From the NCBI RefSeq assembly GCF_017874625.1, contig NZ_JAGIKZ010000003.1, positions 124,001 to 188,000 of the forward strand: 64,000 nucleotides of DNA, in the 5' to 3' direction. Every line of letters begins with the position of its first letter. Positions within the stretch are counted from its first letter, which is position 1. Shown piece after piece: positions 55,838 through 64,000 of the stretch. Under the pieces are notes generated by a model, which saw only the letters and a list, made by a program, of their open reading frames with translations, had not been told where the DNA came from and searched no databases. The position numbers and the translations under genes were made by a program. Source of the stretch: Cytobacillus eiseniae (GTDB lineage: Bacteria > Bacillota > Bacilli > Bacillales > Cytobacillaceae).

Positions 55838-57322
55838 TCACCACTCCTTTAAGACTGCATCGATATAAATACTTGGATTAGCAAGTGTTTCTGCAGCCTG
55901 TAAGATATAAGGGAAGATAAATTCGGAACCAGCTCCATATAAGACGGATATCGTTACAAGAATAATGGGTGCAATTAATAGCTTTCTAACGGGTACTTTG
56001 CTTTCGCCAGCGAAATTTTGTGGAGTTCCCCAAAATCCATTAATAAAGATTTTCATCACTGAAAAGAGCACAAGAAGGCTTGAGCCTAAGATGATGGCTC
56101 CACCCCAATAATGTTCAGATTCGAATCCTCCCTTAACAATAAGGACTTTCCCCACAAATCCGCTAAATGGAGGAATTCCCGCAAGAACGAGTGCAGCGAT
56201 AAAGAACGTCCACCCAAGTCCAGGATAGCGTTTGATCAATCCGCTAAACTTTCGCAAATGACTAGTTCCTGTAATGGCAATGATAATGCCAATTAATAAG
56301 AACAATCCTGATTTAATAATCATATCGTGGATCAAGTAGAAGATTGAACCAGCTAGGGAATCAGGTGTCATTACTGATACTCCAAAAAGGATAACCCCAA
56401 TAGCAACAATAATATTGTAAATAATAATTTTTTTAATATCAGAGAAAGCAATTGCACCAACCACCCCAACGATAATGGTAATAATCGAAAGAATCATTAG
56501 AAGCTGGTGTGTGTATCCTGTATCATGGATGAAAAACAATGTGTATGTCCTCATAATGGCATATACTCCGACCTTTGTCAGCAATGCGCCGAATAAAGCC
56601 ATCACTGGTGCTGGTGGAGCATAGTACGAACCAGGTAGCCAGAAGTATAACGGGAAAATACCGCCTTTCAATCCAAAAATGATTAGAAACAGGACAGCAA
56701 TAACAGTAATAATTCCAGATTGGCCAAGTTCACTTAACCGTACTGAAATATGGGCCATATTCAATGTGCCAACAACTGAATATAAATAAGCAACGGCAAT
56801 AACAAATAAGGCAGATGAAATGACATTGACTAATATATACTTAATTGTTTCACGCAATTGAATTTTCGTCCCACCAAGCACAAGCAATACATAGGAGGAC
56901 ATAAGTAATACTTCAAAGAATACAAACAGGTTGAAAATATCACCTGTTGAGAATGCGCCAATCACCCCTACAATCATGAAATTCAATGCAGGATAATAAA
57001 AATACTTCTCCCGCTCGATTCCAATGGATTTGAAGGAATAAATTACACATGCAAAAGCAATGATGGTTGTTGTTAGTACAAGTAAAGCAGAAAGCATATC
57101 TGATACAAGTGTAATTCCGAAAGGTGCTTCCCAGCTTGAAAGATTTAATGTTTGGATTCCATTATTTCTTACTTTCTGTACAAGTAGAAACGCAACAGCC
57201 ACATTTATAAAGGCCGAAATTCCAGCCACCCACCGCTGTAAGACAACGTTTTTTGAACAGAAGATTAAAAGGATGGCTGTAAGAAATGGGATCAGCAACG
57301 GCAATATCAAAAAGTTAATCAT
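55838..57322 (-). CDS. mrpD: Mrp antiporter subunit D
   Basis: A 494-residue proton-translocating subunit related to NuoM/NuoN of complex I, with about 14 membrane helices. Conserved residues include the Glu in [10 protein letters not shown] and Lys in [27 protein letters not shown] 57322 ([12 protein letters not shown]) aligns with the family; ATG 57331 is nine bases earlier and too near the GAGAGG SD. Overlaps the end of mrpC. Confidence 0.95.
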   Translation of the reverse strand: MINFLILPLLIPFLTAILLIFCSKNVVLQRWVAGISAFINVAVAFLLVQKVRNNGIQTLNLSSWEAPFGITLVSDMLSALLVLTTTIIAFACVIYSFKSIGIEREKYFYYPALNFMIVGVIGAFSTGDIFNLFVFFEVLLMSSYVLLVLGGTKIQLRETIKYILVNVISSALFVIAVAYLYSVVGTLNMAHISVRLSELGQSGIITVIAVLFLIIFGLKGGIFPLYFWLPGSYYAPPAPVMALFGALLTKVGVYAIMRTYTLFFIHDTGYTHQLLMILSIITIIVGVVGAIAFSDIKKIIIYNIIVAIGVILFGVSVMTPDSLAGSIFYLIHDMIIKSGLFLLIGIIIAITGTSHLRKFSGLIKRYPGLGWTFFIAALVLAGIPPFSGFVGKVLIVKGGFESEHYWGGAIILGSSLLVLFSVMKIFINGFWGTPQNFAGESKVPVRKLLIAPIILVTISVLYGAGSEFIFPYILQAAETLANPSIYIDAVLKEW

Positions 57323-57656
57323 TTCCTTCATTTCCTCTCAATCTTTCAGTATTATCCGTGCCAAGTTCTTTAAATGCCCGGTAGGCTAGTACTAAGAAGA
57401 AAGCTGTGACACCAAAGCTAATAACAATTGCAGTCAATATTAAGGCTTGTGGAATAGGGTCTGTGTATGCACTTGCTTCTTCACCAAGGAGCGGGACCGT
57501 CCCTCTCTTCAAGCCACCCATTGTCAATATTAGAAGATGAGCACCATGACTTAATAACCCTGTTCCAATAATGATCCTCAATAAACTTTTTGAAAGCATT
57601 AAATAAGTGGCTGACATGAATAATACACCGATCACAATAGCCATTACGATTTCCAT
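57315..57656 (-). CDS. mrpC: Mrp antiporter subunit C
   Basis: A 113-residue NuoK-like subunit with three membrane helices. [14 protein letters not shown] and [20 protein letters not shown] are the signature regions, the first holding conserved polar residues. Its ATG shares one base with the mrpB stop. Confidence 0.96.
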   Translation of the reverse strand: MEIVMAIVIGVLFMSATYLMLSKSLLRIIIGTGLLSHGAHLLILTMGGLKRGTVPLLGEEASAYTDPIPQALILTAIVISFGVTAFFLVLAYRAFKELGTDNTERLRGNEGND

Positions 57657-58078
57657 TATTCATCCACCCCAATCGTTTGAATAATGGTCATTGTTACACC
57701 AACAACAACTAAGAAAACCCCAAGATCAAATAATGTAGCCGTATGAAGGGCAGTCTCACCTAATATGGGAATATTTACATCTCCGAAAGCATGAGTAAGG
57801 AATGGCACATTAAATAATAAAGATCCTGCTGCTGTGCCACCTGCAAACAGTAAGCCTGTTGCTGCCATATAAATATAATTAAATGGCAATATTTGTTTCA
57901 CTGTCTTCATATCAAAGGCCAAAGTGAGCAAAATTATGGCCCCTGATGTAAGCAATCCACCGACAAAGCCGCCTCCCGGTGTATAATGACCTGCAAAAAA
58001 GATATAAACGGAGAAAAGAATAATGATGAACAAGACGACTTTTGTTGTTGTTTGTAGGATGAGATCATTTGTTTTCAT
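57656..58078 (-). CDS. mrpB: Mrp antiporter subunit B
   Basis: A 140-residue MnhB/MrpB subunit with four hydrophobic segments. [20 protein letters not shown] is diagnostic. Overlaps the mrpA end by 14 bases. It extends the MrpA C-terminal domain in the complex. Confidence 0.96.
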   Translation of the reverse strand: MKTNDLILQTTTKVVLFIIILFSVYIFFAGHYTPGGGFVGGLLTSGAIILLTLAFDMKTVKQILPFNYIYMAATGLLFAGGTAAGSLLFNVPFLTHAFGDVNIPILGETALHTATLFDLGVFLVVVGVTMTIIQTIGVDE

Positions 58079-60461
58079 TTTTCTTTCCTCCCCCCATCCG
58101 CAATTTTATCATTGCAAAAATTCCTAATGCAGCGATCGTGAGAACGGTAATTTCAAACAATGTATCAAATCCACGGAAATCAACAAGAATGACGTTGACC
58201 ATGTTTTTACCAGCTGCTTCTGTGTATGTGTTTTCAATATAATATTCAGCAATGGAATCGAATAATTTATTGCTGTGTGCAGAAAGAGCAATTAATGTCA
58301 CCATTGCACCAACACCAATAGAAATGATCGCATTTGTCAGTTTGAATGACATTCTCTCTTTGTTCAATTCCTTCGGCAGGTGATAGAAGCACAAAAGGAA
58401 TAACGCAACAGAAATCGTTTCAATGACAAGCTGCGTTAGCGCTAGATCCGGAGCCCGGAAAAGTACATAGAACAATGAAACCGTGTAACCAACTGAACCA
58501 AGCAGGATAATCGCTGTCATTCTTGATTTGACAAATAAAATGCTAATGGAGCCAATCATGATCGCTAAGGCGAGCAAGATTTCATAAAAGCCAATCGATG
58601 AAACATTGCTTGTATCCAATTTGAACGCATTTTTTACAGCAAGTGTTGTTCCAAGAATCACAATGAAAAAGGCAAAAATATAGACGAGATAAGAACGGAT
58701 CGATCCATTCATATATGTTTTTGTTATTTTGTTAGCAGCCTTTTGTGTAAATGCTAAGCCGCCATCATACAAACGATTTAATGTTAATTTCGTTGGGAAA
58801 AGATCATATACTTTTCTCCATTTTGGCAAGGTAAGGAAAAGTAAAATACCTAGGGCAATTACACCAATTGTCATGAATAATTCAGGCGTTGGCCCATGCC
58901 AAAAGCTAATATGAACATCAATCGTATTATTTGGCAGAATAGACTCTAAAGCAGGTGAAATAATCGTATTCGATAGAATATTTGGGAAGAACCCAATAAT
59001 AATTACAAGTGAAGCTAGAATAATGGGTGAAATTAACATCCCAATTGGTGCTTCATGTGGCTTCTTCTCTAATTGTTCTGGTTTGTATTTGCCAGTAAAC
59101 GTTTTGAAAACAAGGATCATGCTATATAGGAATGTGAATACACTTGCGATCCAGGCAATGACAGGGAAGAGCATTCCCCATGTTTCAAAGTTGAAAATAT
59201 TTAATTCTAATACACGAACCATTCCCGTAAAGAACATTTCCTTACTTAGGAATCCATTAAATGGCGGCAAACCAGCCATTGAGAATGTGCCGATGATCGC
59301 CAAAGTAAAGGTAATCGGCATGAAATTCATTAAACCGCCGAGCTTTCGAATATCCCTTGTCCCTGTTTCATGATCGACAATTCCGGCAACCATGAAGAGA
59401 CTTCCTTTAAATGTGGCATGGTTAAATAAGTGGAAGACAGCTGCTGTTGTTGCTGCCCCGAAAAAACTACTTTCAATGTCATCATAGTGAAGTGCGGCAG
59501 CTCCGAGTCCTAAGAGCGACATAATCATCCCAAGCTGACTAATCGTTGAAAAGGCAAGAATAGCCTTTAAGTCTGTCTGCTTCACTGCATTAAATGAGCC
59601 CCAGAATAAAGTGACTATCCCAAAACCAGCAATAAGCCAAACCCATAATCCTTCACTTGCAAAAACGGGTGTCATTCGAGCAACTAAATAAATCCCAGCC
59701 TTAACCATTGTAGCGGAGTGCAAGTATGCGCTAACAGGTGTAGGCGCTTCCATCGCATCTGGAAGCCAGATGTGAAAAGGAAATTGTGCTGACTTTGTAA
59801 AAGCACCTAATAAAATACAGATGAGTGCTGGAATGAATAATGGGTCAACGGAAATAGCCGCTGCCTGTTCAATGATTTCTGAAATATTGAACGTACCAGT
59901 CATAATATAGAGAAGGATAATCCCACCAAGCATAGATAATCCGCCTAATACGGTAATCAGCATTGATTTCTGTGCACCATACCGTGATTTCTCTCGATCA
60001 TACCAATACCCAATTAATAAAAAGGATGAGAAGCTTGTAAATTCCCAGAATGTATACAATACGATTAAGTTATCTGATAAGACAACGCCAAGCATTGCAC
60101 CCATGAAAAGTAATAAATATACATAAAATGTATTTAACTTTTCTTTATCCTTGGATAGATAGTAGATCGAATATAATACGACTAATGAACCGATGCCTGT
60201 TATTAACAAGGCAAATAATAGGCCTAACCCATCTACTTTGGCGATGAAATCAACACCAAGAGCAGGGATCCATGGGACAGATTCAGTTATTATCTCCTGA
60301 TTAGAAGTCGAGGAGATAAAAGAAATAAAATAACTGAACAATAGGATTGGCAATGGCAAGACAAACCAACCCGTATGTACTTGCCTAAAGAGCTTGTACA
60401 AAATTGGTATGATAATGGCAAATAAAAATGGTGAAATTATTGCCAAATGAAGCAGTGACAA
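58065..60461 (-). CDS. mrpA: Mrp antiporter subunit A
   Basis: A 798-residue subunit, the largest, homologous to NuoL with about 21 membrane segments. The proton-path Glu is in LYTFWEFTSFSSFLLIGYWY near 140, and the Lys/His cluster is in FTKSAQFPFHIWLPDAMEAPTPVSAYLHSATMVKAG. The C-terminal part has DLALTQLVIETISVALFL. TTG 60461 has AAGGGGGG seven bases upstream and gives SLLHLAIISPF; ATG 60521 is possible but lacks an SD. First gene of mrpABCDEFG. Confidence 0.95.
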   Translation of the reverse strand: MSLLHLAIISPFLFAIIIPILYKLFRQVHTGWFVLPLPILLFSYFISFISSTSNQEIITESVPWIPALGVDFIAKVDGLGLLFALLITGIGSLVVLYSIYYLSKDKEKLNTFYVYLLLFMGAMLGVVLSDNLIVLYTFWEFTSFSSFLLIGYWYDREKSRYGAQKSMLITVLGGLSMLGGIILLYIMTGTFNISEIIEQAAAISVDPLFIPALICILLGAFTKSAQFPFHIWLPDAMEAPTPVSAYLHSATMVKAGIYLVARMTPVFASEGLWVWLIAGFGIVTLFWGSFNAVKQTDLKAILAFSTISQLGMIMSLLGLGAAALHYDDIESSFFGAATTAAVFHLFNHATFKGSLFMVAGIVDHETGTRDIRKLGGLMNFMPITFTLAIIGTFSMAGLPPFNGFLSKEMFFTGMVRVLELNIFNFETWGMLFPVIAWIASVFTFLYSMILVFKTFTGKYKPEQLEKKPHEAPIGMLISPIILASLVIIIGFFPNILSNTIISPALESILPNNTIDVHISFWHGPTPELFMTIGVIALGILLFLTLPKWRKVYDLFPTKLTLNRLYDGGLAFTQKAANKITKTYMNGSIRSYLVYIFAFFIVILGTTLAVKNAFKLDTSNVSSIGFYEILLALAIMIGSISILFVKSRMTAIILLGSVGYTVSLFYVLFRAPDLALTQLVIETISVALFLLCFYHLPKELNKERMSFKLTNAIISIGVGAMVTLIALSAHSNKLFDSIAEYYIENTYTEAAGKNMVNVILVDFRGFDTLFEITVLTIAALGIFAMIKLRMGGGKKNENK

Positions 60462-60743
60462 ATCATGACCCCCCTTAATTTCATGTACGGAAGAAGCCTC
60501 CCCTAAGTATAATCTATACATTATGCTTATCCGTATTAATACTCCACAGTAAATTATAACCTAAAATAATGGTCTGTGCATGTACTGCATATTTATAGCT
60601 AAAGGATTTGCACCTGCTTATTAAATATGTAGAAATAGGTCAAATTATCGAGAAAAAATTTTATCGAAAATAAAATTATACCTTCGAGGCGGAATTGTAT
60701 AAATGATGAATAAAATTCACACACTAATCTTAGGAGGTGTGTG

Positions 60744-61004
60744 ATGAAAAAGAAAATTACTGCATCCATCTTCATTTTTACATTCTTATTTTCTAGTGCT
60801 TGGATAATCGATCAAAAAGGAAAGCGTGAATTCTTTATTCCTGGAGTAGAAGAAGTGGCTGAAATAATCCCGCTAAATGTAAATATGCAAACACTACAAA
60901 ATGTTTCGGAAATGGATAGCTTAGAAAGTATGGACAATTTTAAAAGCAAGCGTGTTAAAGTATTTGGGGCAAGGGAATATGTTAGAATTCAATCGAATCG
61001 ATAA
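60744..61004 (+). CDS. Small exported protein, unrecognised
   Basis: An 86-residue protein. Residues 5-22 are hydrophobic (ASIFIFTFLFSSAWII) after a Lys-rich start: a signal peptide or anchor. The rest is polar with FFIPGVEEVAEIIPLNVNMQ and a basic end. ATG 60744 after GGAGGTGTGTG. I know no family; it is divergent from mrpA and followed by a terminator at 61060. Confidence 0.65.
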   Translation: MKKKITASIFIFTFLFSSAWIIDQKGKREFFIPGVEEVAEIIPLNVNMQTLQNVSEMDSLESMDNFKSKRVKVFGAREYVRIQSNR

Positions 61005-61059
61005 AAAGAGGACGAACGGTTAGAGGCTTCCGTTAACTATCGCAAACATTAAAAATGCA

Positions 61060-61104
61060 AAATGACCTTCAAATTGTATGGAAATTTGAAGGTCTATTTT
61101 TGTT
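61060..61104. terminator. Terminator between the small exported gene and the DUF1646 gene
   Basis: GACCTTCAAATT / AAATTTGAAGGTC stem with TATTTTTG; convergent genes. Confidence 0.8.
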
Positions 61105-61144
61105 GATATAAGGGATTTTAATCATTATTTTAGGAGGATTTTTT

Positions 61145-62161
61145 TCACCCGAAACTGATAATTACTAAAAAATAGATAATCATTGTAATGAATCCAACAG
61201 GCAGTCCAAATTTTGCCCATTCTCTACTAGATATTTTGAGTTTTCCAGCGGCAATGATATTCGGAATATTACCTGGAATAAGCATGCCACCACTAATAAT
61301 AAGACCGAGCAAAATTGCTTGAATGGTTGGTGCATCCATCATTGGACTGACTTCAGCTGCAGCAAGTGTTGCATTATCCAATACGGCAGAAATCATATTA
61401 ATCCAATATAAGCTAAGCGGGCTTAGTTCTAACAAGTATTTCTCAATAAATGGTTCAAAACCTGCACCGAGTAAAGTTAGTCCCATAATGAAAATATATA
61501 TTTTCAGTGAACGAGTAATAATTTCCTTGTAGCTTTCCTTCTGTAATCCAGTATTCAGATTGTTATTCACTTGTTTTGGACTAACTAAAATGGCAGCTAA
61601 AATACCAAAAATAATCACAGCTGGGATGATCTCCGTGCCAATTAGGCTAATTAAATAAAAGAAATCCTCATCCAATTTACTTATCGTAATCGTTGCTAGT
61701 GGTTCGCCTATAGGTGTTAATGCTGCACCAAGACCGATAGAGAAACAGGCCAATACAACGAGGCGAATTTCAGCTTTCCGATTAAGACGCAAGACACTAA
61801 CAACAACAACAAGCAAAATTGCAGCAATAATTGCTGTAATTATACTGGAGATAAGTCCAAGTATTATGACAACGAGTGCTGAAAATAATCGAAAAGGAAC
61901 AGCTCTGCTCATTCCTAGAATGCCCTTTTCAATCGAATGCTGACACCATCTAACAAGAAATCCTGCAAGGAGTACAGCTAATGTAATATGAATTGGATCC
62001 GTTAGTGCCTTTATCATTAAATCATCATCCATGGCATGGCTAATCGTTGCAGCAGCAATACCCATTAGAAATAAAAAGGCTTCTAAATTATGCTCGACAT
62101 TTTTAATCATGAATGGCAGAAAGAATACAAGAGCTAAAATAATCGACAAACCAATAATCAT
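61145..62161 (-). CDS. DUF1646 membrane protein (putative ion transporter)
   Basis: A 338-residue protein with about ten hydrophobic segments. The patterns GLGAALTPIGEPLATI and NMISAVLDNATLAAAEVSPMM, then GGMLIPGNIPNIIAAGKLKI, are the two hairpin-like repeats of the DUF1646 / ion transporter superfamily. Substrate unknown; cation or anion symport is inferred. The start at 62161 has only a weak SD (GCAAAGGA). No operon partner. Confidence 0.85.
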   Translation of the reverse strand: MIIGLSIILALVFFLPFMIKNVEHNLEAFLFLMGIAAATISHAMDDDLMIKALTDPIHITLAVLLAGFLVRWCQHSIEKGILGMSRAVPFRLFSALVVIILGLISSIITAIIAAILLVVVVSVLRLNRKAEIRLVVLACFSIGLGAALTPIGEPLATITISKLDEDFFYLISLIGTEIIPAVIIFGILAAILVSPKQVNNNLNTGLQKESYKEIITRSLKIYIFIMGLTLLGAGFEPFIEKYLLELSPLSLYWINMISAVLDNATLAAAEVSPMMDAPTIQAILLGLIISGGMLIPGNIPNIIAAGKLKISSREWAKFGLPVGFITMIIYFLVIISFG

Positions 62162-62261
62162 GTAGAAATCTGTCCTTTGCTATTTTTTATGTACTGGAGA
62201 TCAGTGTAATCGCGCTAGACTCACAAGGGACATATGAGCAGCATGTACAGCATTCAATAAT

Positions 62262-62385
62262 AAATAGAAGTGCCTATCAAATTTCAGTACTTCTCTTAAG
62301 AGAATGCATCAAGCATGTCCTATATTCTTTGTCGAAAGGGGCAGTTCATCCAGTTTGTACGCGATCATTCATGCGTTCTGAGTAT
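62262..62385 (+). repeat. Decayed family A repeat, copy 6
   Basis: GTGCCTATCAAATTTCAGTAC, GCATCAAGCATGTCC, CGAAAGGGGCAGTTCATCC and AGTTTGTACGCGA follow copy 5 with losses. The remaining part of 62162-62584 shows no gene; the frame from 62315 is only an upstream extension of kapD. Confidence 0.65.
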
Positions 62386-62584
62386 TTTTTGTATACCTAT
62401 TTTAATAGTATTAAAGAATAATGGTTTTATTCATAATTTCATTAGACAACTTTGTCATTCATTATTGTGGTATGTAAGGAAGGAAATTTGTTTAATTAGA
62501 AAATTACACAGAAAAGTTAGAAATTTTCATGTTATAATAAACAAAATATTGTACGCTAAATCTGTACAGAAGGTAGGTGATAAA

Positions 62585-63205
62585 ATGGAGGACGAGCGCC
62601 GCTATCTATTCATTGATTTTGAATTTACAATGCCTGATAAGGGTAGGGGGTTCAAAGGATTTTATCCTGAGATTATTGAGGTTGGGGTCGTTGCTGTTAT
62701 AAATGATCGCATAATTGATCAATATTCTTCTTATATTTCACCGATACGCTTTCCGAAACTGTCCGAACGCTGTAAATCATTTCTACATATAACTCAGGAA
62801 CAGGTGGATCAAGGAATTTCCTTTCTCGAACTCGTCAAAAAGTTGAAGGAGCTAAGTGATAATCAATCTTGTACGATTATTACATGGGGAAATATGGATA
62901 TGAGGGTATTGCGTACTAATTGTCAAAAAGCGGACTTGGTGTTTCCGTTTAGTGGAAAGGAAGTAGATCTCTCTATGGAATACAAGCGCTTCTTTGGTGA
63001 TCAGAATCAGACAGGTTTATGGAAGGCTGTACAGGAGTATGGGAAAGAAGGAACAGGCAAACATCATCGAGCTTTGGATGATGCAATGACGACATATAAT
63101 ATTTTTAGATTAGTAGAAAAAGATAAACGATACTTAGAGAAGCATGAGCCAACAACAATTGGTGATCGCATAGATTTTTCCAAGCTGTTGAATAAATTCG
63201 CATAA
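62585..63205 (+). CDS. kapD: 3'-5' exonuclease KapD
   Basis: A 206-residue DnaQ-like exonuclease. DEDDh residues are visible: Asp and Glu in FIDFEFTMP (11 and 13), Asp in GNMDMRVL, His and Asp in HHRALDDAMTTY. Named in Bacillus as inhibitor of the KinA pathway to sporulation; whether by nuclease action is not known. ATG 62585 follows AGGTAGGTGATAAA. Convergent with kapB. Confidence 0.93.
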   Translation: MEDERRYLFIDFEFTMPDKGRGFKGFYPEIIEVGVVAVINDRIIDQYSSYISPIRFPKLSERCKSFLHITQEQVDQGISFLELVKKLKELSDNQSCTIITWGNMDMRVLRTNCQKADLVFPFSGKEVDLSMEYKRFFGDQNQTGLWKAVQEYGKEGTGKHHRALDDAMTTYNIFRLVEKDKRYLEKHEPTTIGDRIDFSKLLNKFA

Positions 63206-63240
63206 AAGCCAAATCGCTAGCAGACGATTTGGCTTTTATA
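63205..63240. terminator. Terminator shared by kapD and kapB
   Basis: AAAAGCCAAATCG / CGATTTGGCTTTT stem, starting in the kapD stop codon. Confidence 0.9.
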
Positions 63241-63243
63241 CGA

Positions 63244-63624
63244 TTACTTAAAATAATCCTTTTCCAGTGAAGCAATATTTTTTAAGCTTTGTTCAGCCCA
63301 AGGAGAAGAAATTCCTTCAAGCTCCTGCTTCATATTTTTCAACGCTAGTTTCAAAGAATCCGTATAGTCAGGAATGTCCTCTTCGAAGTGCTTAACCATT
63401 TTCAATGGAACATTCGTTTGTTCACGATATGCTAATGCTTTGCGTTCATGGAAAAACAGGGCATCCCCATCCTTTGGACTATGTAAATCTCCTTGCATCG
63501 GATGCTTAACAACAGCCAAAACTCTCACTAAATAATGCTGAGGGCGAATGTCTGTCACTTCACCAATATATGTCCCTGATTTATAATGCGCTCTTACCTT
63601 ATCTCCAACTTTAATCTCTTCCAT
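63244..63624 (-). CDS. kapB: Kinase-associated protein B
   Basis: A 126-residue soluble protein. The N-terminal half is an SH3-like beta barrel (GDKVRAHYKSGTYIGEVTDI, YLVRVLAVVKHPMQGDL), and the C-terminal half is helical with ISSPWAEQSLKNI. KapB promotes sporulation through the KinB histidine kinase in B. subtilis. RBS AGGAGGAG before ATG. Despite the old name it has no lipobox here. Confidence 0.92.
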   Translation of the reverse strand: MEEIKVGDKVRAHYKSGTYIGEVTDIRPQHYLVRVLAVVKHPMQGDLHSPKDGDALFFHERKALAYREQTNVPLKMVKHFEEDIPDYTDSLKLALKNMKQELEGISSPWAEQSLKNIASLEKDYFK

Positions 63625-63771
63625 GAATTCTCCTCCTACCTATGATTGCACTTGTTTCTTATTATGACGTATTTTTTGTTAAAAACAAATAAAAGGCGGA
63701 TGAGTTGGCTGATAAGATTGATGCTGGTATAATAAGCTATTAACTATTGTTTAATTGAAAGGTCGGATTAC

Positions 63772-63969
63772 ATGTTAGAATGGACTGTACTTTCTTTGTT
63801 TTTATACTTTCCTGAAGATAAGACTGAATATATCCCAGCTGGCATTGCATTAGCTATTTTTGCCCTAGCTGCTTTTTTTACCTTTAAATTTTTCATTAAA
63901 ATTTCTAAAAAAGAAGAAGCAAAGGCAAAGGAATTAGAAAAGAGCTTAAAAAAAGGAGAGAACAGTTAA
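63772..63969 (+). CDS. Small membrane protein, unrecognised
   Basis: A 65-residue protein with one or two hydrophobic segments (TVLSLFLYF, then IPAGIALAIFALAAFFTFKFFI at about 22-43) and a Lys/Glu-rich C-terminus. RBS GAAAGG precedes ATG. No family recognised. The window ends 31 bases after it, in AAAAGCGGA, which looks like the start of another AGCGGA palindrome. Confidence 0.65.
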   Translation: MLEWTVLSLFLYFPEDKTEYIPAGIALAIFALAAFFTFKFFIKISKKEEAKAKELEKSLKKGENS

Positions 63970-64000
63970 TAGGCAGGCAGTTTCTTTGGATAAAAGCGGA

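Overview
The window reads as chromosomal DNA of a low-GC, endospore-forming member of the Bacillaceae. The evidence is AAGGAGG-type ribosome binding sites, frequent GTG/TTG starts, S-box and L-box riboswitches, sporulation genes (racA, kapB, kapD, a YhcN/YlaJ lipoprotein, a YutH-type coat protein), and gene order matching the B. subtilis yus/yur and yun/yut/yum/yui regions plus the mrp operon. It is not B. subtilis itself: it has a polyhydroxyalkanoate operon, an HD-GYP protein, a riboswitch-controlled NhaC-type transporter and several dispersed repeat families. I saw no rRNA, tRNA, CRISPR array, prophage or transposase gene. Nearly everything is ordinary core genome; the novelty lies in the spaces between genes and in odd starts.

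Layout. 1-6.3 kb: end of an MFS transporter, an SCP2-like small protein, then two SAM riboswitches, one before an O-acetylhomoserine sulfhydrylase and one before the methionine ABC transporter metN-metP-metQ. 6.3-8.2 kb: almost 2 kb with repeats, a decayed small gene and the suf promoter region. 8.2-13.4 kb: the sufCDSUB iron-sulfur assembly operon. 14-20 kb: yunC-like gene, HD-GYP c-di-GMP hydrolase, a lysine riboswitch with an NhaC-family transporter, and an NSS transporter with its tiny MetS-like subunit. 20-29.4 kb: lytH, lipA, spore lipoprotein, yutD, DUF3055 protein, EAL phosphodiesterase, yutE, yutF, yutG, yutH, with three copies of a MITE-like repeat just before yutD, yutF and yutH. 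29.6-32.9 kb: hom-thrC-thrB threonine operon.

33-43.6 kb: iron-sulfur carriers (nfu/yutI, erpA), thioredoxin-fold yuzD, a CNNM/CorC-type transporter behind a MerR regulator, three flavin oxidoreductases (yutJ, yumC, yumB), yuzB, a DUF2225 protein, yuiA and yuiB. 43.7-48.5 kb: yuiC, yuiD, leucyl aminopeptidase and YuiF transporter. 48.5-51.8 kb: racA and a compact PHA operon phaB-phaR-phaC. 52-53.6 kb: alanine dehydrogenase and a small Gly/Pro/Tyr-rich protein. 53.7-60.5 kb: acetyltransferase, hotdog thioesterase and the seven-gene mrp Na+/H+ antiporter. 60.7-64 kb: small exported protein, DUF1646 membrane protein, kapD, kapB and a small membrane protein.

Functional themes: methionine/SAM supply feeds SAM-dependent LipA; Suf, Nfu and ErpA form a connected iron-sulfur supply line; HD-GYP and EAL proteins both degrade c-di-GMP; Mrp, NSS and NhaC-type proteins use or maintain the sodium gradient. 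Items deserving a second look are a roughly 137-317 bp inverted-repeat element present in about seven copies, a MerR gene without a legal start in frame, a lipoprotein gene apparently starting at ATA, a four-codon leader ORF ending in a stop in frame with the CNNM gene, and three small ORFs.
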